A DNA stretch of 8,613 bases from contig JAFSBF010000117.1 of the NCBI GenBank assembly GCA_017441965.1, positions 1 through 8,613 on the forward strand, read 5' to 3'. Both the position numbers and the translations under genes were made by a program. Source of the stretch: Clostridia bacterium. Lineage in GTDB: Bacteria; Bacillota; Clostridia; UMGS1883. The notes beneath the pieces are model-generated. The model worked only from the letters and a program-made list of their open reading frames with translations. It searched no databases and was not told the DNA's origin. Below are positions 1 to 5,781 of this stretch, piece after piece; within the stretch, counting starts at the first letter, position 1, and every line of letters begins with the position of its first letter.

Positions 1-1056
1 ATCAGCAACACCGTCTGTTGTTACATCAAATTCCTCGTTTGCGTAGTAGGTAACAACTTCTTCTGTACCTTCAACTTTTACAGAAAGCTTAACAAAGCTC
101 TTTCTTGAAACAATAGCCTCAACCTGACCCTTAACAGTCTTGTTTGATGCAGGATTTACAACCTCTATTGAATAGATGCTCTTACCATGTCTTACAACAA
201 CGATATCGCTCTGTTCAAGAATGTCTTTAAGCTCTGCCTTTTGTCCGTCAATGATAATCTTTACATCATCAGATACGATATAGCTTTCGTCGCTGCCGGT
301 GCTGCTTTCAAAATCGATTACACCGCCATCGGTGTCAACCTTACTTACAACACCTGACACAACGCTCATATCAAGCTTATTCATAATTCTGTAAAGAAGA
401 ACGCAAACCTGCGCACGGCTTAAAGGAGCCTTGGCATCAAATACGATTGAGCCGTCATCCTTCTGCACGCCGTTCATAAAACCGTTTTCAACAACGTATG
501 CTATATAATCTACAGCTTCGTCGGGAATTTCATCTACATCGTCAAAATCAAGCTTTGCCTTGTTTGCATCAGGAACATCCTCACCCATAAGATTAGAAAG
601 AAGAATTGCTGCATCACTGCGGGGGAAAGCATCTGAATACTGCTCGTCAGCAAGATACTCACCTATTTTATCCTCATCCATAATTCCCTTATAGAGAAGG
701 AATGCAAGCTCCTTCTTAAAGGAGTCATATACGCCAAGGTCAAGCTCCCCAAGCATATACTGATATTTCTCATAAGCAAAATCAGCAATCTTTGCATACT
801 CTGCATTTGAATATCCGCTAACGCGTGAGAAAAGAAGCAGAGCCTCTATCTTGCTGACAGACTTATCAGGTTTAAATGTACCGTCTGTATAACCCTTGAT
901 AATTCCAAGGTTTGTCATTTCTTCAATCTGCTCGGCTGCCCAGTCGTGGTCGGGTGAAAGGACATCCGGAAAAGCATTAGCTGCAAATGCAGTTGATGCT
1001 ACGCAGGTAATAATCATAGATAATGCGATAATAACTGACAGAAATCTGTTTTTCAT
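1..1056 (-). CDS. S-layer homology (SLH) domain surface protein, C-terminus beyond the window
   Basis: I translated the minus strand from the ATG at 1056. It stays open for 352 codons to the window edge, so the C-terminus is missing. Residues 1-26 form a signal peptide (MKNR, a hydrophobic stretch, then AFA-A), so the protein is exported. SLH repeats follow at about 29-80 (clear: FPDV, GIIKGY-DGTF-PD, then an alpha helix), about 115-157 (degenerate) and about 170-225 (DFDDV-EIPDEA, LSRAQVCVLLYRI). SLH domains normally bind pyruvylated secondary cell-wall polymers and hold the protein on the Gram-positive wall. From about 233 the sequence becomes beta-rich, with repeated short motifs of the type VVSGVVSKVD and VKGQVEAIVSR, and may be a repeated OB-like or beta-sandwich module; its function is not recognisable. 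The start is supported by a strong AAGGAGG 9 nt upstream and by the signal peptide. The gene is transcribed divergently from the ClpE operon. Confidence 0.93.
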   Translation of the reverse strand, partial: MKNRFLSVIIALSMIITCVASTAFAANAFPDVLSPDHDWAAEQIEEMTNLGIIKGYTDGTFKPDKSVSKIEALLLFSRVSGYSNAEYAKIADFAYEKYQYMLGELDLGVYDSFKKELAFLLYKGIMDEDKIGEYLADEQYSDAFPRSDAAILLSNLMGEDVPDANKAKLDFDDVDEIPDEAVDYIAYVVENGFMNGVQKDDGSIVFDAKAPLSRAQVCVLLYRIMNKLDMSVVSGVVSKVDTDGGVIDFESSTGSDESYIVSDDVKIIIDGQKAELKDILEQSDIVVVRHGKSIYSIEVVNPASNKTVKGQVEAIVSRKSFVKLSVKVEGTEEVVTYYANEEFDVTTDGVAD

Positions 1057-1065
1057 TTCTATCGT

Positions 1066-1072
1066 CCTCCTT
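1066..1072 (-). promoter_or_regulatory. Ribosome binding site of the SLH gene
   Basis: On the minus strand this reads AAGGAGG, a near-perfect anti-Shine-Dalgarno match, 9 nt before the ATG at 1056-1054. It fixes the start of the SLH gene. Confidence 0.85.
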
Positions 1073-1087
1073 CCTATACTTAGTTAT

Positions 1088-1116
1088 ATGATAACACACT
1101 TATTTGCAAAGTGCAA
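1088..1116 (-). promoter_or_regulatory. Predicted sigma-A-type promoter of the SLH gene
   Basis: On the minus strand the -35 box is TTGCAC (1116-1111) and the -10 box is TATCAT (1093-1088), separated by exactly 17 bp. Transcription would start near 1081, leaving a leader of roughly 25 nt that holds the AAGGAGG site. This is assigned by consensus match only. A second TATAAT-like box lies at 1169-1164 on the same strand but lacks a convincing -35 partner. Confidence 0.6.
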
Positions 1117-1127
1117 CATAAAAATAC

Positions 1128-1157
1128 AAAAAAATGTGTGAAGTACACTATTTTTTT
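1128..1157. repeat. A/T-flanked imperfect palindrome between the divergent promoters
   Basis: Seven A (1128-1134) followed by TGTGT pair with ACACTA followed by seven T (1151-1157), around a GAAGT centre (1140-1144); one unpaired base on the right arm breaks the symmetry. It lies just upstream of the -35 box of the SLH promoter and about 60 bp upstream of the ClpE-operon promoter. No gene reads into it, so a terminator role is not needed. It could be an operator or an UP-element-like A-tract, or only AT-rich sequence. Confidence 0.35.
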
Positions 1158-1217
1158 GTCAGAATTATACTATATTTAGTATTTTGTTTTCCCAACTGTT
1201 AAAATTACATATTTTAA

Positions 1218-1246
1218 TTGAATTTGACGATTATTTATGATATACT
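1218..1246 (+). promoter_or_regulatory. Predicted sigma-A-type promoter of the ClpE operon
   Basis: The -35 box is TTGAAT (1218-1223) and the -10 box is TATACT (1241-1246), with a 17-bp spacer. Transcription would start near 1253, giving a leader of about 30 nt before the ATG at 1283. This start would leave the GTG at 1262 only about 9 nt from the 5' end, another reason to prefer the 1283 start. A TTTGACG heptad at 1223-1229 falls in the spacer and resembles half of a CtsR operator, but no second heptad sits at the required spacing. Confidence 0.6.
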
Positions 1247-1267
1247 ACAAAGAAGCATACTGTGCTT

Positions 1268-1274
1268 GAAAGGA
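1268..1274 (+). promoter_or_regulatory. Ribosome binding site choosing the ATG at 1283 for the ClpE-like gene
   Basis: GAAAGGA ends 8 nt before the ATG at 1283. The two other in-frame starts, GTG at 1262 and ATG at 1274, have only a weak AAGAAG upstream (1262) or overlap this site (1274). Confidence 0.65.
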
Positions 1275-1282
1275 TGAAATCT

Positions 1283-3535
1283 ATGTTATGTACCAGATGC
1301 AACAAAAATGTTGCTGTAATATTTGTAACAAGGCTTGAAAACGGAAAAAGCATTAATGAAGGTTTATGTATGCCGTGTGCGAGGGAGCTTGGCATTAACA
1401 CGATGCAGCAAATGGCAGGCGGCCTTGATATGGGCGATATGGAAAATCTCGAATCGCAAATGATGGATTTTTTAGGAAATGGTGAGAGTGAGGGCGAAGA
1501 CGGTGATAATCCGTTTGGTAATTTCCTCGCCAACATTTTTGGCGGTTTTCCGCAAAAAGGCGAAAATCCCGAGCCTCAGAATACAGACGGCGTTAAACCA
1601 AAGGATAAAAAGCATAAGGAAAAGAAGAAAAAGCTTCTTGACACATACGGCACCAATCTTACACAAAAGGCACGTAATGGCGAAGTGGATATGGTTGTAG
1701 GACGTGAGAGGGAGATTGAGCGTCTTGTTCAGATACTTAACCGCCGCACAAAAAACAACCCTGCCCTGCTTGGTGAGCCGGGTGTTGGTAAAACAGCTAT
1801 TGCAGAGGGCTTTGCAGAAAGAATTGTCAGTGGTAATGTCCCCGAAAAGCTTCTTGATAAGGAAGTTTATCTTCTTGATTTTACTGCAATCGTGGCAGGA
1901 ACGCAGTACCGTGGACAGTTTGAGGCAAGGCTTAAAGGAATCATTGAGGAAACGAAAAAGCTCGGCAATATAATCTTAGTAATTGACGAGCTTCACAATA
2001 TAGTTGGCGCAGGCGATGCAGAGGGTGCAATGAGCGCTGCAAACATTTTAAAGCCCGCCCTTGCCCGTGGTGAAATTCAGGTAATCGGTGCAACAACACT
2101 TACTGAATACAGAAAATTCATTGAAAAGGACAGTGCCCTTGAAAGAAGATTTCAGACGGTAATCGTAGAAGAGCCTTCCCCTGCAGAAACAATTGAGGTT
2201 TTACGTGGTATTAAAGGTTACTACGAAAATTACCATAAGGTTAAAATTTCTGACGAGGTCATAACCGCCGCCGTTATGCTCTCACGCAGATATATAACAG
2301 ACCGCTTCCTCCCCGACAAGGCAATCGACCTTATTGACGAGGCGGGAAGCCGTGCAAATCTCAAAAACGCAATTTTAGCGCAGCTTGCAAAAACACAAAG
2401 AGAGCTTGACACCCTTCATTTGCAGATGGAGGAGCTTTCTTCATCAGAGGGCGAGCAATCCGAAACAGATTATGAGAAGCTTGCCCAATTTAAAACGCAG
2501 GAATGCAGCCTGAATGCACAGATAGAAAATCTGAGCATTCAGCTTGATGATGTTCACCTTACAACAGAGGATATTGCATATGTGGTTGAGGAATGGACGA
2601 AAATCCCCGTAAAAAAGATAACGGAGGCAGAAACACAGAGGCTTTTAAACCTTGAAGAAAGGCTTCATACACGCATTATCGGTCAAAGTGATGCCGTAAG
2701 TGCCGTAAGCCGTGCAATCCGCCGTAACCGTGCGGCACTTTCAAAAAAGCTGCGTCCTGCAAGCTTTATTTTCGTTGGCCCTACAGGTGTGGGAAAAACG
2801 GAGCTTGTAAAGCAGCTTGCCGCAGAGCTTTTTGATAGTGAAGATGCCCTGATAAGAGTTGATATGACGGAATTTATGGAAAAGCATTCTGTATCAAAGC
2901 TTATCGGTTCTCCCCCGGGATATGTAGGCTATGACGATGCAGGTCAGCTTACTGAAAAGGTCAGACGCAAACCATACTGTGTTGTCCTCTTTGACGAAAT
3001 TGAAAAAGCACATCCTGATGTCCTTAATATTATGCTTCAGATATTGGATGACGGCAGGATTACAGACAGCCACGGCAAGGTAGTAAGCTTTGAAAATACA
3101 GTTATCGTTATGACGAGCAACGCAGGAAGTGACTGGAAGGGCAGCGGCATTGGATTTGCTGAAAGTATTTCCAAGCAAAACAAGGATAAGGTGCACCGTG
3201 CCCTCAAAGCTATTTTCCGTCCTGAATTTTTAAACAGAATTGATGAAATCGTGGTCTTTGACGAGCTTTCAAGGGATGAAATGTCAAAAATTCTTGATAT
3301 AATGCTTGGCGAGCTTTCCGATATGCTTGACGGTAAGGGAATAAATCTTGCCATTGATGATGAGGTAAAAGACGTATTGGTTGACGAAGCTATAAAGGAG
3401 CATCTTGGTGCAAGGCCGCTCCGCCGCCTTATCAGCCGCAGAATTGAAGATAAGCTTTCAACTATGATTATAAGCGGTGCATATAAGGACACGATAAAAA
3501 TTTCACAAAAAGACGGAGAGATTGTCTGTGAGTAA
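1283..3535 (+). CDS. clpE: ClpE-like ATP-dependent Clp protease ATP-binding subunit with N-terminal zinc finger
   Basis: This is a Hsp100/AAA+ unfoldase of 750 residues that should thread substrate proteins into ClpP in the cytoplasm. An N-terminal four-cysteine zinc finger (C3, C6, C29, C32; spacing CX2CX22CX2C) replaces the Clp_N repeats of ClpC/ClpA, which is the hallmark of ClpE. A charged, glycine- and lysine-rich linker covers about 45-115. AAA module 1 has Walker A GEPGVGKT (164-171) and Walker B ending ILVIDE (231-236). A coiled-coil middle segment spans about 360-423. AAA module 2 has Walker A GPTGVGKT (499-506), [10 protein letters not shown], and Walker B VVLFDE (567-572). An IGF tripeptide (623-625) sits where ClpC carries its VGF ClpP-docking loop, arguing for a ClpP partner rather than a ClpB-type disaggregase. 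A ClpB-like D2 small domain ends the protein ([10 protein letters not shown]). Length matches ClpE. The start at 1283 puts the first cysteine at residue 3, as in ClpE; starting at GTG 1262 would add 7 residues. First gene of the operon; its end overlaps the next gene by 8 nt. No CtsR operator was found. The paralogue name is less certain than the family. Confidence 0.92.
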   Translation: MLCTRCNKNVAVIFVTRLENGKSINEGLCMPCARELGINTMQQMAGGLDMGDMENLESQMMDFLGNGESEGEDGDNPFGNFLANIFGGFPQKGENPEPQNTDGVKPKDKKHKEKKKKLLDTYGTNLTQKARNGEVDMVVGREREIERLVQILNRRTKNNPALLGEPGVGKTAIAEGFAERIVSGNVPEKLLDKEVYLLDFTAIVAGTQYRGQFEARLKGIIEETKKLGNIILVIDELHNIVGAGDAEGAMSAANILKPALARGEIQVIGATTLTEYRKFIEKDSALERRFQTVIVEEPSPAETIEVLRGIKGYYENYHKVKISDEVITAAVMLSRRYITDRFLPDKAIDLIDEAGSRANLKNAILAQLAKTQRELDTLHLQMEELSSSEGEQSETDYEKLAQFKTQECSLNAQIENLSIQLDDVHLTTEDIAYVVEEWTKIPVKKITEAETQRLLNLEERLHTRIIGQSDAVSAVSRAIRRNRAALSKKLRPASFIFVGPTGVGKTELVKQLAAELFDSEDALIRVDMTEFMEKHSVSKLIGSPPGYVGYDDAGQLTEKVRRKPYCVVLFDEIEKAHPDVLNIMLQILDDGRITDSHGKVVSFENTVIVMTSNAGSDWKGSGIGFAESISKQNKDKVHRALKAIFRPEFLNRIDEIVVFDELSRDEMSKILDIMLGELSDMLDGKGINLAIDDEVKDVLVDEAIKEHLGARPLRRLISRRIEDKLSTMIISGAYKDTIKISQKDGEIVCE
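3515..3518 (+). promoter_or_regulatory. Ribosome binding site choosing GTG 3528 for the second operon gene
   Basis: GGAG lies 9 nt before the GTG at 3528 but only 3 nt before the alternative TTG at 3522, so GTG 3528 is the better start. The site lies inside the end of the ClpE-like gene, which suggests translational coupling. Confidence 0.55.
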
Positions 3536-4460
3536 AAATATACTTTTCGTATATTCCGATATTCTTCAAAAAGAAACCCTTGAGCAGTGCGAAATTATAT
3601 TAAGAGCCGCTTTAAAGCGTTTCAGAAAGCGTGCTGACATTACGTATATGCAGTTTGACTTTTCACCGCTGGGCTTCACTCTTTCGGAGAAAAAGCTTTT
3701 GTCGGCAATAAAAAATTCTGATGCAGTTATATGGGACTCATTTGAAGTACCACGTGAAAGCGAGCTTAATTTAGCAGTAAAAAGCCTCGGTGTTTTTGCC
3801 GAGGTTCACAACGTAGGTGCAAGCACGCTTCTTTCCCCTCTTTCACAAAGGCAGGTTTCATTTGACAGTGATATTCTATCTGCAACGCACTCGCTTTCCG
3901 AGGAAAACCTCAGAAAGGCTGCAAAGCTTGCCGCGACTTTCTCAAAGCAACAGAAAAAGTCTATTACACTGTGCTTTGATTATGAAAATACTCTTTACGG
4001 AAAAATACTTTGCCGTGAATTTGAAAAGGCTCTTCCTCTCTATGGAAGAATTGAAATGAGTGAGCTTTCTTACAATGAATTTTTGTGGAAGAGCGCATCA
4101 TGTGTACCCGATTTTCCTCTTCTTCTGACGGGTGAAAAGGAGTCGGAGATTGTACGTCTTAATCTTTGTGCCCTGAAAAAATTTCCCATAGGCTACACTG
4201 TATGGCACGCCGACAATCTGCGTATTTATAGGAGAGAAAGTCTTCCGTATGAGAAGATGAATAATTCCCCTGTTGCAGGGCTTTTAATTGCCTGTGCAGA
4301 AGCTATAGATAAAGAGCTTGGATATAGAAATGTAGGGTTGCATCTTAGAAAAAGTGTTGCTCTTGCCCTTGAAAAGTACGCTTTCAGCCCGAAAGAGGAT
4401 TTTGTAGATGAAGTTCTCTTTCTGATAAATTCACGTATAAGAAAGAAAAAGGAAAACTGA
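3528..4460 (+). CDS. Degenerate isocitrate/isopropylmalate dehydrogenase-like protein, probably catalytically inactive
   Basis: This 310-residue protein has no obvious modern annotation, but its motif order follows the isopropylmalate/isocitrate dehydrogenase family when aligned by eye. An N-terminal strand plus helix ([18 protein letters not shown]) matches the dinucleotide-binding start. AIKNSDAVIWDS, then LNLAVKSLGVFAEVHNV (81-97), matches the segment around A-DAVL-GA and LRK-LGLFANLRP. SATHSLSEENLRKAAKLA (118-135) matches the E--YT-EEIERIAR helix. FDYENTL (150-156) sits at VDKANVL, LLLTGEKESEI (198-208) at the VTGN-FGDILSD strand, and SLPYEKMNNSPVAGLLIA (238-255) at the YEP-HGSAPDIAG loop. 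Key residues are gone: the catalytic Lys aligns with Y152, one metal Asp with Y182, another with L211, and the arginine of LRP is replaced by HN. The family usually has about 350 residues, so roughly 40 are missing, mostly between the LRP and EEIERIAR segments. The reading frame is intact, which argues against a fresh pseudogene. It overlaps the ClpE-like gene by 8 nt and ends 1 nt before the glycosylase gene. Function is unknown. Confidence 0.6.
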   Translation: MSKNILFVYSDILQKETLEQCEIILRAALKRFRKRADITYMQFDFSPLGFTLSEKKLLSAIKNSDAVIWDSFEVPRESELNLAVKSLGVFAEVHNVGASTLLSPLSQRQVSFDSDILSATHSLSEENLRKAAKLAATFSKQQKKSITLCFDYENTLYGKILCREFEKALPLYGRIEMSELSYNEFLWKSASCVPDFPLLLTGEKESEIVRLNLCALKKFPIGYTVWHADNLRIYRRESLPYEKMNNSPVAGLLIACAEAIDKELGYRNVGLHLRKSVALALEKYAFSPKEDFVDEVLFLINSRIRKKKEN

Positions 4461-4461
4461 T

Positions 4462-5280
4462 ATGATACTCAAAATAAAGGACTTTGTTCCCGAGCATACA
4501 TTTGAATGCGGACAGTGCTTCAGGTGGGAAAGGCAGCCTGACGGAAGCTACATAGGAATTGCAAACTCGCAGGTTGTGAAAATCAGCGCAAATTCTGACA
4601 ATATAACTATTGACGGTTGCACAGATAAGGACTATGAGCTGTTCTGGCGGAAATATCTCGATATAGACCGTGATTATTCCCATATAAAGACATCCATAAA
4701 TGTTAATGAAACAATGGATAAGGCAATAAAGTTTGGTAGCGGAATAAGAATTTTGCGACAGGATTTTTTCGAGGCGCTTATTTCCTTTATAATATCACAG
4801 CGAAGCTCTATCCCAAAAATAAAAAGCTGTGTGGATAAGCTCTGCCGCCTTGCAGGAGAGGAAATATGCTTTGACGGGAAAAAGTATTATACCTTTCCCG
4901 AGCCACATAAAGTTGCCGCCCTTTCCGAAGAAGAGCTTCGTGCAATCGGTGTCGGCTATCGTGCGCCCTATATTTTAAAAGCGGCTAAGGAGGTTGCAAA
5001 CGGAAGTATAAGCGGAGAGGAACTCCAAAACCTCGACACTGCCGCTGCACGCGAAAGGCTTCTCAGACTTTACGGTGTAGGCGATAAGGTCTGCGACTGT
5101 GTTCTTTTGTTTTCACTTGGCAAATACGACCTCTTCCCCTCCGACGTATGGATAAAGCGTGTTATGGAGGAAGAATTCAAGACGAAGGCGGCAAAACATT
5201 CGGGCGAAAATCTTTTTGGCACATACAGTGGCTTTGCACAGCAATATCTGTTTTACTGGAGGAAATACAATAATGCTTAA
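4462..5280 (+). CDS. ogg: 8-oxoguanine DNA glycosylase/AP lyase, OGG1 family
   Basis: This 272-residue protein should excise 8-oxoguanine from DNA and cut the resulting abasic site, the first step of base excision repair of oxidised guanine. The N-terminal part (about 1-90: FECGQCFRW, then YIGIANSQVV) matches the OGG N-terminal beta domain. An HhH-GPD fold follows. FFEALISFIISQRSSIPKI (102-120) is the helix that in OGG1 carries SSNNNI. The helix-hairpin-helix reads LYGVGDKVCDC (203-213), with K209 as the nucleophilic Schiff-base lysine. FPSDVW (225-230) supplies the conserved Asp, D228. Length is normal for bacterial Ogg and both catalytic residues are present, so it should be active. It starts 1 nt after the preceding stop, with an AAGGA site about 8 nt upstream, and its end overlaps the next gene by 8 nt. 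An alkylbase glycosylase (AlkA-type) is less likely because AlkA lacks the catalytic lysine. Confidence 0.9.
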   Translation: MILKIKDFVPEHTFECGQCFRWERQPDGSYIGIANSQVVKISANSDNITIDGCTDKDYELFWRKYLDIDRDYSHIKTSINVNETMDKAIKFGSGIRILRQDFFEALISFIISQRSSIPKIKSCVDKLCRLAGEEICFDGKKYYTFPEPHKVAALSEEELRAIGVGYRAPYILKAAKEVANGSISGEELQNLDTAAARERLLRLYGVGDKVCDCVLLFSLGKYDLFPSDVWIKRVMEEEFKTKAAKHSGENLFGTYSGFAQQYLFYWRKYNNA

Positions 5281-5767
5281 AAACTTTTATGCAGATGCAT
5301 ATTTTAATAGAATTACAGACGTTACTGCAGAATTTCTCAATGAAAATAAAATAAAGGGAATTATCCTTGATATTGATAACACACTTATCGGGCACGATGT
5401 ACCAATTCCCGATGAAACCATTCTACTGCATCTTAGGTATCTTGAAAACGCGGGCTTTAAGCTTTGTGTAGTTTCAAACAACCGCTATGAACGTGTAAAA
5501 AGCTTCTGCAATAAAATTGATGTAAAATATTTTGTATATGATGCCCTAAAGCCACGCAAAATGGGTTACGATTTTGCGGCAAAGGAAATGCAGCTTCAAA
5601 AAAATGAGATTGCCGCAATAGGTGACCAGGTATTTACAGATGTTTGGGGCGCAAAAAGGGCAGGCTGTCTTGCCATACTTACAAAGCCGCTTCATAAGGG
5701 CGGTGAAGGATTTTTTATTGCATTAAAAAGGCTTTTGGAGAAGCCATTTATAAAACCATACAAATGA
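5273..5767 (+). CDS. yqeG: YqeG family HAD superfamily phosphatase (IIIA type)
   Basis: This 164-residue HAD-type protein resembles Bacillus YqeG. HAD motif I is DIDNTL, with nucleophile D33 and D35. Motif II contains S68 in VVSNN. Motif III is K93/K96 in KPRKMG. Motif IV is GDQVFTDVWGA (117-127), the GDQ-TD signature of the YqeG/IIIA group. No cap domain fits between the motifs, so it would act on a phosphorylated substrate that is unknown here. The ATG at 5273 was chosen because GGAGG lies 10 nt upstream and the family start MLKNFYAD follows. A longer open frame begins at 5159 inside the glycosylase gene but has no such support. In many Firmicutes yqeG precedes yqeH (a GTPase gene); that neighbour is absent here. 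The gene overlaps the glycosylase gene by 8 nt and ends 14 nt before the next start. Confidence 0.9.
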   Translation: MLKNFYADAYFNRITDVTAEFLNENKIKGIILDIDNTLIGHDVPIPDETILLHLRYLENAGFKLCVVSNNRYERVKSFCNKIDVKYFVYDALKPRKMGYDFAAKEMQLQKNEIAAIGDQVFTDVWGAKRAGCLAILTKPLHKGGEGFFIALKRLLEKPFIKPYK

Positions 5768-5773
5768 GAGGAG
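5767..5773 (+). promoter_or_regulatory. Ribosome binding site choosing ATG 5782 for the secreted GH26-like gene
   Basis: AGAGGAG ends 8 nt before the ATG at 5782. The upstream in-frame ATG at 5764 overlaps the YqeG stop codon as ATGA, but its six extra residues would push charged residues in front of the signal peptide. The 5782 start is preferred. Confidence 0.7.
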
Positions 5774-5781
5774 AAAACAGT

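Noticed and set aside
896..1141. 81-codon plus-strand open frame over the start of the SLH gene
   Set aside because: It lies antisense to a well-supported signal peptide and SLH domain and matches no family I recognise.
1223..1229. TTTGACG as a CtsR operator
   Set aside because: Only one heptad is present. The three-base spacer and second heptad needed for CtsR binding are absent, and the site falls inside the predicted promoter spacer.
1262..1282. GTG 1262 as the start of the ClpE-like gene
   Set aside because: It would lie about 9 nt from the predicted transcript start with no good ribosome binding site, and ClpE proteins normally begin just before the first zinc-finger cysteine pair.
3037..3492. 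151-codon minus-strand open frame inside the ClpE-like gene
   Set aside because: It is antisense to the conserved second AAA module; its serine- and isoleucine-rich composition is what a shadow frame would give.
4384..4683. 99-codon minus-strand open frame across the pseudoenzyme/glycosylase junction
   Set aside because: It is antisense to two supported genes and has no recognisable domain or ribosome binding site.
5159..5272. Extended N-terminus for the YqeG-like protein from 5159
   Set aside because: The extension is arginine-rich shadow sequence of the glycosylase gene, and GGAGG points to the ATG at 5273.
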